Assembly (NCBI GenBank): GCA_051647125.1
Contig: JBOFDP010000069.1
Location: 1-8,188 of the forward strand
Direction of reading: 5' to 3'
Source of the DNA: JBOFDP01 sp051647125
GTDB lineage: Bacteria; Bacteroidota; Bacteroidia; Chitinophagales; Chitinophagaceae
Length of the DNA: 8,188 nucleotides
The position numbers and the translations under genes were made by a program. The notes beneath the pieces are model-generated. The model had not been told where the DNA came from and made no database searches. It saw only the letters and a program-made list of their open reading frames with translations. Every line of letters begins with the position of its first letter. Position 1 is the stretch's first letter. This document shows positions 1 through 6,743 of the stretch, one piece after another.

Positions 1-962
1 CCTACAATACTTAAATCTTTATCTGTCAATGACCCCGTAAATGGTTGGCGAATGCTTCCTGTATATTATGGTATTTCCTTATTGGTGGTGGGGATTTTAT
101 TTTTAGTTTGTTCAGAAAATAAAAAACCTGTTAAAGTCTGCAATACCTATAGTCAATATATTGGTCCAATGAAAAGTGTTCGTATATGAAGGTTTGGATT
201 ATATTATTTTGTCATATTTGGCTTATTTGTTGCTTTTTCTCAATGGTTACTACCCTATTACGTGAATGTATATAATACATCCTTAGTATTAGGAGGACTT
301 TTGGCTTCTGCTTTTAGCCTTCCTGGAGGTATTTTGAGAGCTGTAGGAGGATTTTTATCAGATAAATTTGGAGCAAGAAAAGTTATGTATTGGGCATTTA
401 TCACTACTACTATATGTAGTTTCTTATTGATTATTCCTAAGATGGATATTTTTACCGCAGGACGAGGTATACAAGCAAGTAAAAAAGGGACTATTACTAT
501 GGTTTCTCCCACCACGATTACCATAGATAATAATACGACATATACCATTAAAGAAAAGCAAGAAAAAAAATGTCTACAGGTGTATGCCCCTCTGAAAAAT
601 TTTGGCAAGAGGTGGTAGCACGTCAAGGACAATAAGTAAAGAAAAAAGAACTTTTAGCAAAGGGAATAACACAAATACATTTTGAAGCTAACATATGGAT
701 GTATACATTTCTTGTATTGATTATTGGAGTAGTCTGGGCAATAGGAAAAGCTGCTGTTTATAAATTTATTCCAGATTATTTCCCTAATCAGGGAGGAATA
801 GGAGGATTTTTATGTTCTATTATTTTTGGATATTTATTAACCATGACAGAATTATGGACAAGTTGTTGGATGCTCGTGTTTGTACTTTCTCTAATTTCCT
901 TAGCATGGCTACATAGAACTGTGATGAAAATACAAAAAACTAGTTCTAACAATGTAATGTAA
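1..962 (+). pseudogene. narK: NarK-type nitrate/nitrite MFS transporter, decayed, 5' end outside window
   Basis: Remnant of a major facilitator superfamily nitrate/nitrite transporter of the inner membrane. Frame 1 is coding-like from base 1 to about 567 and includes RFGLYYFVIFG, GGFLSDKFGARKVMYW and the hydrophilic loop PKMDIFTAGRGIQASKKG that I recall from Bacteroidota NarK. Frame 3 continues from about 570 to 962 with KKKELLAKGITQIHFEANIW, GKAAVYKFIPDYFP and IIFGYLL. Four lesions are visible. A TGA at 187-189 stands where the family normally has Trp (V-x-TGA-RFGLYY). The frame changes in the run of eight A at 563-570. A TAA at 633-635 lies just before VKKKELLAKG. About 12 residues are missing between IPDYFPN and GGIGGF, taking out the second glycine-rich nitrate signature. 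The gene would be followed directly by the moeB remnant. Family identity is sure; loss of function is nearly so. Confidence 0.88.
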
Positions 963-964
963 AA

Positions 965-1917
965 AAATTAAAAATATACCTTAAAAATTTTGGTATTCTT
1001 AAGCAAGAAAAACTATTTCAGGAAAAAGTATTAGTAGTTGGTGCTGGGGGTTAGGAACACCTATTTTACAATACCTTACCTCTATGGGGATAGGTACTAT
1101 AGGGATTGTAGAATTTGATACTAGATCACTTTCTAATCTTCATCGTCAAGTATTGTATACAACCAAGTATATTGGAAAATTAAAAATAGATCGTGCTGTG
1201 AGGGTATTAATTCGGATGAATCTCGAGGTTATCATTCACAAATATCCTGTAGATCTAAATGAATATAACGCTTGGAAAATTATCAAAAACTATGATATTG
1301 TGGTAGATGCTACGGACAACATTCCTACAAGATATATTATGAATAATGCTTGTGGAATGCTAAAAAAGCCATTGGTTTATGGAGGCATTCATGGCTATGA
1401 GGGACAAGTATGCGTATTTAACTACCAAGGTTGTGCCACTTATCTATGTGCTTTCCCCCATCCTCCAAAAGCTAATGAAATACCTACTTGCAATGATCAA
1501 GGGGTGTTAGTAATATTACCCTCCATCATAGGAAGTTATCAAGCTAATGAAGTCATCAAAATAATAGTTAATTTAGAGAAAATATTAGCAGGTAAACTAT
1601 TACTTATCAATATTTTCAAAAATACATTTTCAAAAATTAATATTCCTCTATACTCCTTGCAAGAAATAACAATACAAGATGTTTTAGCTAAAAATATAAC
1701 TATCATTGATATTAGAAATGAAGAGGATTATATACTTTTACATTTACCAAAAAGTAAAGGTATTCCCTTTGGAAAATGGGATAAAACTAAAGCCATATAC
1801 TTAATTTGTCAATATGGTATTGTCAGTCAACAAGCCGCTAAAATATTTTTACAAAAAGGTTTTAAACAGGTGTTTCATATTATAGGAGGTGTCCATGCTT
1901 ACAAAAATTATCTTTAA
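965..1917 (+). pseudogene. moeB: MoeB/ThiF-type adenylyltransferase with C-terminal rhodanese domain, frameshifted
   Basis: E1-like enzymes of this family adenylate the C-terminus of MoaD or ThiS, and the rhodanese domain supplies sulfur, for molybdopterin or thiamine synthesis in the cytosol. Frame 2 reads LKNFG, QEKLFQEK and VLVVGAGG up to a TAG at 1052-1054. Frame 1 then reads LGTPILQYLTSMGIGTIGI onward to 1917. Losing one base at about 1049-1052 breaks the gene exactly in the ATP-binding GxGGLG loop. Downstream are SLSNLHRQVLY, the DATDN motif, PSIIGSYQANEVIKII, and a rhodanese domain with active-site loop CQYGIVS (Cys codon at 1807-1809). No ATG, GTG or TTG occurs in frame 2 between 950 and the TAG, so the start is also lost, apparently with the first roughly ten residues. 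The linker between the two domains is short and lacks the usual CxxC zinc ligands. MoeB versus ThiF cannot be settled; the NarK neighbour favours a molybdenum role. Confidence 0.85.
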
Positions 1918-1937
1918 TATTTATCTCACTAATAAGT

Positions 1938-2475
1938 ATGGATTTTTATATCTTTATTTTATTCTTTATCATAGCTTTATTGTATGCTTCTGTAGGATTT
2001 GGAGGAGGTTACACTTATATGGCTATTTTAGCATTATTAGTAACCCCTTTTTTAGAAATGAGAACCCTCGGCTTGTGTTGTAATATCATAGTCATATTCA
2101 TAAATATATATTATCATTGGAAAGAAAAAAATATAGATTGGAAAAACACCTTATTAGTCTGTAGCCTCAGTATTCCTCTAGCTTATATCGGTAGTTTGAT
2201 ACCCTTTGAAGAAACCACTTTTCTACAAATTTTAGGTATCAGTTTAATCATTGAGAGCCTAATGATAGGTTTAAATTATTTTTTAAAAAAGCATAAAAAT
2301 CATACACTTCCTAAAAACAATTTAATCATTATAGGAATAGGAGGAGGCATTATTCTCTCTCCTGTATTATATCTTATGCACTTTTCTACACCTATAAAAA
2401 TAGCAGCTCTATCAAGTATATTTATTGCTGTAAATTCTATTGCCGTATTATAGGATTAATCTCTACAAGTTGATA
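1938..2475 (+). pseudogene. TauE/SafE sulfite-exporter-family permease, truncated
   Basis: A 171-residue open frame (1938-2453, TAG) resembles the TauE/SafE (DUF81) family of membrane anion exporters, usually about 250 residues and built from two inverted repeats. The first repeat is well preserved: residues 10-35 carry IIALLYASVGFGGGYTYMAI, followed by LCCNIIVIF and the WKN stretch between membrane helices. The second repeat is damaged. The segment normally reading G-F-x-SG-LVG before IGGGI is missing, leaving NNLIIIGIGGGIILSP. The frame stops after VNSIAVL where the family continues GLI. The next residues, GLISTS, appear in a shifted frame at about 2454-2471 before a TGA, which shows a frameshift and then loss of the C-terminal part. 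The gene starts 20 bases after the moeB remnant and probably belonged to the same transcript. TauE/SafE proteins of this subtype occur near nitrate and sulfur genes, so its substrate was probably a sulfur oxyanion, by inference only. Confidence 0.75.
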
Positions 2476-2479
2476 ATTG

Positions 2480-2520
2480 AGAAGTAAGTGATAACTTAAA
2501 AAATTGCTTAACTTATTCTA
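2480..2520. terminator. Possible bidirectional terminator hairpin between convergent genes
   Basis: The arms GAAGTAAGT (2481-2489) and ACTTATTC (2511-2518) pair with one bulged G, around a loop that contains a run of six A (2498-2503). It sits between the 3' end of the plus-strand TauE/SafE remnant and the TAG of the minus-strand hemH at 2525. No clean U-tract follows on either side, so the call rests mainly on position and pairing. Confidence 0.35.
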
Positions 2521-2524
2521 TAGG

Positions 2525-3565
2525 CTATTTTACAATACATTTTACATTCTCAGTAATCAATGCTTTTAAACATGCTATCCAAGTATCTGTATTATTTAAA
2601 GAAGTTACTAAATCCCAATCCGTACCGCCCAAATGCAAAAATATTTCTTTGTATTCTTCCGCTATCTCAATAGTGGTTTCTAAACAATCTGCTACAAACG
2701 CAGGAGAAAATACCAATACTTTTTTCTTACTCTGATGAGCTAATTGTTTTACAATATCTTCGGTATAGGGCTGTATCCAAACTGTTTTCCCCAAACGAGA
2801 CTGAAAACTAACCGTATATTTTTCTTGAGGTATTTCTAAAGTTTTTGCCAATAATCTACTTGTAGCATAGCACTGAGCTTTGTAGCAATACTGATTTTGC
2901 TGATGTATAGTATCGCAACAATGTTTTTGCAAACAGGTATTGCCCGAAATATCACCTTTTAATATTTGTCTTTCTGGCAGACCGTGATAGCTAAATAAGA
3001 TATGGTCGTATTCTTTTTTTCTTAAATATTTTCTTCCTTGCTGGGCAAAGGCTTCTATATATAAAGGATGTTGATAAAAGTGATTGATAAACTTAAGCAA
3101 AGGTATGGTTTGCCATTTCTTTATCTCATTCATCACTGATTCAAATACTGACCCCACCGTAGCCGAAGCATATTGGGGAAATAAAGGAAGTATAATGATT
3201 TCCTTGACATACTCTTTTCTCAATTTGTCTAAGCACTCAGCAATGCTTGGATATTGATAACGCATAGCAATTTCTACTATAAAATTATCTCCTAAAACCT
3301 CTTGCAAAGCCACTTTATTTTGAAAACCAAAATACTTCAGAGGAGAGCCATTTTTTGTCCATAATTTTTGATAAGCACGAGCAGATTTAGGACTTCTAAA
3401 AGGGGCTATAATCCCTCTCACTAAAAGATTTCTTCCTAAAGCAGGAATATCTATCACCCGAGCATCTAATAAAAATTGCTTAAGATATGTTTTTACCGAT
3501 GCTACTGTAGGTTTATCGGGTGTCCCTAAATTGACAAGTAAAATTCCTATGCGTGAAATATTCAT
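2525..3565 (-). CDS. hemH: Ferrochelatase
   Basis: Ferrochelatase (EC 4.98.1.1) inserts Fe2+ into protoporphyrin IX, the last step of protoheme synthesis. The 346-residue frame is complete and of usual length. Visible landmarks are the N-terminal ILLVNLGTPDKP (residues 8-19), the metal-site motif SYHGLPER (192-199) with catalytic His194, SFQSRLG (253-259), and FSPAFVADCLETTIEI (286-301) with the conserved acidic Glu296. Cysteines 211, 216, 217, 227 and 232 cluster after the active-site His, in a region where some bacterial ferrochelatases bind a [2Fe-2S] cluster; that this one does is inference. The ATG at 3563-3565 is chosen because family similarity starts a few residues after it. A TAAATTTG box lies 16 bases upstream. 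The gene stands apart from the rhomboid gene by 228 bases and so may have its own promoter. It is intact, unlike the decayed genes just left of it. Confidence 0.97.
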   Translation of the reverse strand: MNISRIGILLVNLGTPDKPTVASVKTYLKQFLLDARVIDIPALGRNLLVRGIIAPFRSPKSARAYQKLWTKNGSPLKYFGFQNKVALQEVLGDNFIVEIAMRYQYPSIAECLDKLRKEYVKEIIILPLFPQYASATVGSVFESVMNEIKKWQTIPLLKFINHFYQHPLYIEAFAQQGRKYLRKKEYDHILFSYHGLPERQILKGDISGNTCLQKHCCDTIHQQNQYCYKAQCYATSRLLAKTLEIPQEKYTVSFQSRLGKTVWIQPYTEDIVKQLAHQSKKKVLVFSPAFVADCLETTIEIAEEYKEIFLHLGGTDWDLVTSLNNTDTWIACLKALITENVKCIVK

Positions 3566-3581
3566 TTTCTTTATTTTTCCA

Positions 3582-3589
3582 CAAATTTA
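3582..3589 (-). promoter_or_regulatory. Putative Bacteroidota -7 box of hemH
   Basis: The minus strand reads TAAATTTG, an exact match to the TAnnTTTG -7 consensus recognised by the Bacteroidota housekeeping sigma factor. It would start transcription about ten bases before the hemH ATG. No good TTG -33 element is seen about 20 bases further upstream, and the region is AT-rich, so chance is possible. Confidence 0.35.
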
Positions 3590-3741
3590 ATAGATTGGTT
3601 TTTATTTTACGTATGCTTTTACAAATACTATTATAAATAAGAAAATTTTTACTCTTAGATAGCCAAGGTAAATTATCAATTTTATCCTATTGCATGAAAC
3701 AAAATAATACAGCATTTTTAAAAATACTCTTCAGTAGGCAT

Positions 3742-3785
3742 AATCCCTATAAACAAGCTATAGATTTCTTGCCATTTATGGGATT
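3742..3785 (-). terminator. Long imperfect hairpin after the rhomboid gene
   Basis: AATCCCTATAAA (3742-3753) pairs with TTTATGGGATT (3775-3785) with one bulge. Inside it, CAAG (3754-3757) pairs with CTTG (3768-3771) beyond a small CCA bulge. It begins 8 bases after the rhomboid TAA on the minus strand, the position expected of a terminator or processing hairpin ending the upstream operon. There is no immediate U-run; a stretch of five T on the minus strand comes only about 17 bases later. The remaining gap up to hemH (3566-3741) shows no convincing gene. Confidence 0.4.
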
Positions 3786-3793
3786 TTAGCTTA

Positions 3794-4381
3794 TTAGTGT
3801 AATAAAGTTCTATAAAAAATTTGGAATATATTGGGATAACAAAAAAACGTAACTATTAGTCCCCAAACCATTCCTGCAAGATGAGCCCAATGATTGATAT
3901 AATCACTATTTTTTTTTACTCCATAAATACTATATCCTATAAATAAAGCTATAAATAAAATAACTGGCATAGGTATAATAAATACATATATCCTTTCCCA
4001 TGGCTCAAACATTAAGGTAGAAAATAACACTGCTATCACTCCTGCTGAAGCTCCCAAACTATTATCATTCTCGTTCCTCCTATATATCCACCAAGTTACC
4101 ACATTACCCATACCTATTCCTCCAATATAAAACAATAAAAACAAACTCGGATCATAATGTAAATAACCTATATAAATACTTTCCCAACTACTGCTAAAAG
4201 CATATAAAGTAAACATATTAAAGAGAAGATGTATCCAGTCAGCATGCACAAATCCCGCAGTAAGAAACCTATAATATTGACCTTTACGAATAGATTGTGT
4301 ATTCAACCACAAACGAGTATTATTACCTTGAAAACCATAAAGAGAAAACAATACCGTAATGACAATAATAATCCAAATCAT
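3794..4381 (-). CDS. Rhomboid-family intramembrane serine protease
   Basis: Rhomboids are membrane-embedded serine proteases that cut transmembrane helices of client proteins. This 195-residue protein is the basic six-helix size. It has a short hydrophobic N-terminus, the HLLFN motif (His51, Asn55) that builds the oxyanion region, and the catalytic motif GASAG (110-114) with nucleophile Ser112. The catalytic His167 lies in AHLAG (166-170) on the last helix. Hydrophobic segments are at about 1-17, 42-62, 79-99, 110-124, 131-153 and 166-181. All catalytic positions are intact, so the protein should be active. The ATG at 4379-4381 lies 11 bases after the stop of the T9SS plug gene, so the two are probably co-transcribed. 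The client is not known. The C-terminus may have been shortened: a protein-like stretch in another frame overlaps and follows the stop (see findings). Confidence 0.93.
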   Translation of the reverse strand: MIWIIIVITVLFSLYGFQGNNTRLWLNTQSIRKGQYYRFLTAGFVHADWIHLLFNMFTLYAFSSSWESIYIGYLHYDPSLFLLFYIGGIGMGNVVTWWIYRRNENDNSLGASAGVIAVLFSTLMFEPWERIYVFIIPMPVILFIALFIGYSIYGVKKNSDYINHWAHLAGMVWGLIVTFFCYPNIFQIFYRTLLH

Positions 4382-4392
4382 GTTCTTTATAT

Positions 4393-5640
4393 TTAGTTAT
4401 TTACATTAAAATATAATTTATCCATAGCATAAATTTTTTCAGCTTCTATATCATTGTAATCCCAATAGTAGAGCAAGGCAGTGTATTCGTTGGGAGAATT
4501 GGCATAGTTGCCAGCAGTATTGTCAAAAGAAAATGGTCCATCGGGAAGTTTAGTAACAAAATTATAATCATAAAAACCTTGTTTTAACAGCAATTTGGCA
4601 GTATATACTTGCTTTACACTATCATATTCCATAGGTTCTATAGGAGAATATTCATTAAATTTACCTATCATATAAATATTTTCTGTAGGAGTATTTTGAT
4701 ATGGAAAATGAATATACACATAGTTGGAAAATGTATTATAATTTATATTATCTGCATTAGCAATAATAAAAGTTCCAAAACGAGAACCTACCATAAGAGA
4801 GGTTTCTCTTCGTCCCGCATATTGCACATTAAGATATATATTCCAAATAGGGTTACTCTTAATAATATATTGTGAAAAATCAGGGTAAGTTCTCAAAGTG
4901 CTTATATCTAAATATCGCCAGCCATTGCCAGCAGGAAAAATGATATCCTGATTATATCCATAAACATACTGACCTAAGCCCTGAATAAAAGGAATAGATT
5001 TGGAATAATAGGCATTATCCCAACGTCCATTTTGATAAATAGCCATACTCAATTGTCTACCTATATCTATAGGAATATCCATAGGAATACCTACCTCTGC
5101 TTGCAAAGTTTGTGTGGTGGGCGATATAGTCATCGCAATACTTGCATTGGCAAAGAGTTTCACTTTCCATTGTTGCTCTACGGCTATTATTCTACGTTCA
5201 AAAATGGTCTGCGAAGTATCGCCATTGAGACATACTTTTAATATATAATTGCCGCTGCGTTTGAGTCGCATTTGTGCATTATTTATCTGTGCTTGATAAT
5301 GAATATAAGGCAACGGCACCATACTATATTGATAATCATTGATAGGTATCATATCCACACCGTCAATATAACGAATCGTAGGCGTATTGGTAGATTGCCA
5401 CTGGGCATTGCATAGTTGCAAAGTATAATAATAATACTGAGTAGTACTACTCAAATCATCAAAACTAAGCATTAAACTTTCATCATAATTTATACGTAAA
5501 ATATTTAAGGTCTGTGGACTGCCATTGAGCAACAATTGTACTGAATGAATATTGGGTGCATCGGGCTTTAAGTTGTAAGGAATGTTTTGGGCATGGATAA
5601 TGGATAATGCAAGTAGGAGGAGTAGGAGTAATAGTTTCAT
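4393..5640 (-). CDS. Type IX secretion system plug protein (DUF5103 family)
   Basis: Proteins of this family cap the periplasmic side of the SprA/Sov translocon pore of the Bacteroidota type IX secretion system, keeping the empty channel closed. The 415-residue frame is of normal length. It opens with a Lys then ten-odd Leu/Ala residues and a likely signal peptidase I site after IHA (about residue 17). Family hallmarks follow: LSFDDLSS at 58-65 with YYYYTLQLCNAQW to 81, YIDG at 91-94, NDYQYS at 101-106, and the repeat-like LKRSGNYILKV at 126-136. The C-terminal third (about 320-365) looks like an Ig/E-set domain with YMIGKFNEYSP and LLKQGFYDYNF. No lesion was found. It begins 11 bases after the nuclease remnant and ends 11 bases before the rhomboid gene. 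I infer that the organism runs, or recently ran, a type IX system; no other component of it lies in this window. Confidence 0.92.
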   Translation of the reverse strand: MKLLLLLLLLALSIIHAQNIPYNLKPDAPNIHSVQLLLNGSPQTLNILRINYDESLMLSFDDLSSTTQYYYYTLQLCNAQWQSTNTPTIRYIDGVDMIPINDYQYSMVPLPYIHYQAQINNAQMRLKRSGNYILKVCLNGDTSQTIFERRIIAVEQQWKVKLFANASIAMTISPTTQTLQAEVGIPMDIPIDIGRQLSMAIYQNGRWDNAYYSKSIPFIQGLGQYVYGYNQDIIFPAGNGWRYLDISTLRTYPDFSQYIIKSNPIWNIYLNVQYAGRRETSLMVGSRFGTFIIANADNINYNTFSNYVYIHFPYQNTPTENIYMIGKFNEYSPIEPMEYDSVKQVYTAKLLLKQGFYDYNFVTKLPDGPFSFDNTAGNYANSPNEYTALLYYWDYNDIEAEKIYAMDKLYFNVNN

Positions 5641-5651
5641 AAAATAATGAA

Positions 5652-6722
5652 TTAAGCAAATTTAATTTCTTCACAAATTTTAAGTATTCTCTCTACTAAT
5701 TCTTCAATATTTATATCATAAAAGTTTATATTCTCTTTGAATAGAAGATATCCACCATCTTGTTTTTGGAGTTTATTTTTCTTAATATATAGTAAATTAC
5801 ATAGGATGTCATAAGGATTTTCATTTCCTCTTATAAAAATATAGCAACAAATTTTATCCAAATCAACAACAACATCAATTGCTATCTTATTTTGATATTT
5901 AGGTATTTTAAAATCTATATATAGATTCTTCTTTTCCCAAATATCAATGTCATCAATTTCAGTGTGGTTCTTTATTTGTTCTTCTTGTTCTTTTAAGCAT
6001 TCTTCTAACTGCTTAATAACATTATATTGGTCATTCTCTAAAGTAATTTTTGCTTGGATCAATTCGTCAATTTCTTTTTGATTGTTAATATAAAAATTAC
6101 AAAACTCTTTATTTATATTTTCCATAGGATTTATAAGATTTTCTATTGTTGTAATAAAGTCAAGTAAAAAAATAATATATTGATTGTTAGCATTTACAAA
6201 ATATGTACCTAAATTTTGTTTTAGATTTTGAAAGAATTGTTCATAAGTAATATTCTCAAATTTAGTTTTCTGCAAATCCTCTTTCTTCAATTTATTTAAT
6301 GATAGAAGAATAAATATTCTATCATTATTCTTAAAAGTTTCTTCTATATATTTTTAGTAATTTTTTAAATCATTAGCTACCCTGTGCTTAATTTTATTTT
6401 CAATAACAACAACTAAATCTTGACATGATGCTACCACAAGGTCTATTCTCTTCTTATTATCAGTAGAATGTTCTCTTTCAATATGAATAGAATCAAAAGA
6501 ATAATCTTTATATTTATCATCTAAACAAGATAACAATGATTTTAGTAATAAATCTTTTAATTTGTGTTGCTCATTGGTATTAAAATAAAATTGCAATATA
6601 TTGCTACATACATTTTCATAATGAGGTTGCCCTGCTATTTCTAAATAAGTAGGGGGTATAATATCTTTTTTAGGTATTCTACTAAACTTATTTAGCAAAC
6701 CTTGTAATTTATTTATATCCAT
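5652..6722 (-). pseudogene. PD-(D/E)XK nuclease-superfamily protein (PDDEXK_4-like) with one in-frame stop
   Basis: The frame encodes 355 residues but is split by a TAA at 6354-6356 after residue 122. Reading stays in one frame before and after it (NDLKNY-stop-KYIEETFKNN), so one base change from a Lys, Gln or Glu codon could explain it. The nuclease core lies before the stop: Glu36 in HYENVCSNIL, Asp94 in KRIDLVV, and Glu108/Lys110 in VVIENKIKH, matching D-x(n)-E-x-K. The C-terminal part contains ITYEQFFQNLKQNLG and a coiled-coil-like Glu/Lys-rich stretch. Such stand-alone proteins are often annotated as restriction- or defence-related nucleases, but their role is mostly untested. Base composition is visibly lower in GC than the neighbours (one sample line about 23% against about 37% in the RmlD-like gene), suggesting acquisition into the operon. 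It lies 21 bases after the rmlD-like stop. Two split proteins are possible, but a lone downstream start (TTG at 6288-6290) is weak. Confidence 0.8.
6297..6327. repeat. 11-bp perfect inverted repeat inside the nuclease gene
   Basis: TAATGATAGAA (6297-6307) and TTCTATCATTA (6317-6327) are exact inverse complements around a 9-base loop. On the coding strand the hairpin begins 26 bases after the premature TAA and encodes part of NNDRIFILLSL. It may be chance in AT-rich DNA, a transcript hairpin, or a site involved in the gene's decay. Confidence 0.6.
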
Positions 6723-6743
6723 TTTCTTAAAAATAATTCATAA

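Noticed and set aside
187..189. TGA recoded as Trp (alternative genetic code)
   Set aside because: The four intact genes contain 23 Trp codons, all TGG, with no in-frame TGA, and the broken genes are interrupted by TAA and TAG as well as TGA.
258..632. Minus-strand open frame opposite the NarK remnant
   Set aside because: It is the antisense shadow of clear NarK coding sequence and has no recognisable family features.
1889..2083. 64-codon open frame with an AGGAGG-like sequence before its ATG
   Set aside because: It overlaps the moeB end and the start of TauE/SafE in another frame. The AGGAGG encodes the conserved Gly-Gly of the rhodanese domain, and Bacteroidota rarely use such sites.
3600..3715. 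37-codon minus-strand frame in the gap before hemH
   Set aside because: It is very short, AT-driven and without family similarity; chance is the simplest explanation.
4609..5241. Plus-strand open frames across the plug gene
   Set aside because: They are antisense to a complete, well-recognised DUF5103 gene, and their composition follows from it.
5483..5674. 63-codon minus-strand frame overlapping the plug start
   Set aside because: It lies in another frame of the plug signal-peptide region and the nuclease end, with no protein-like features.
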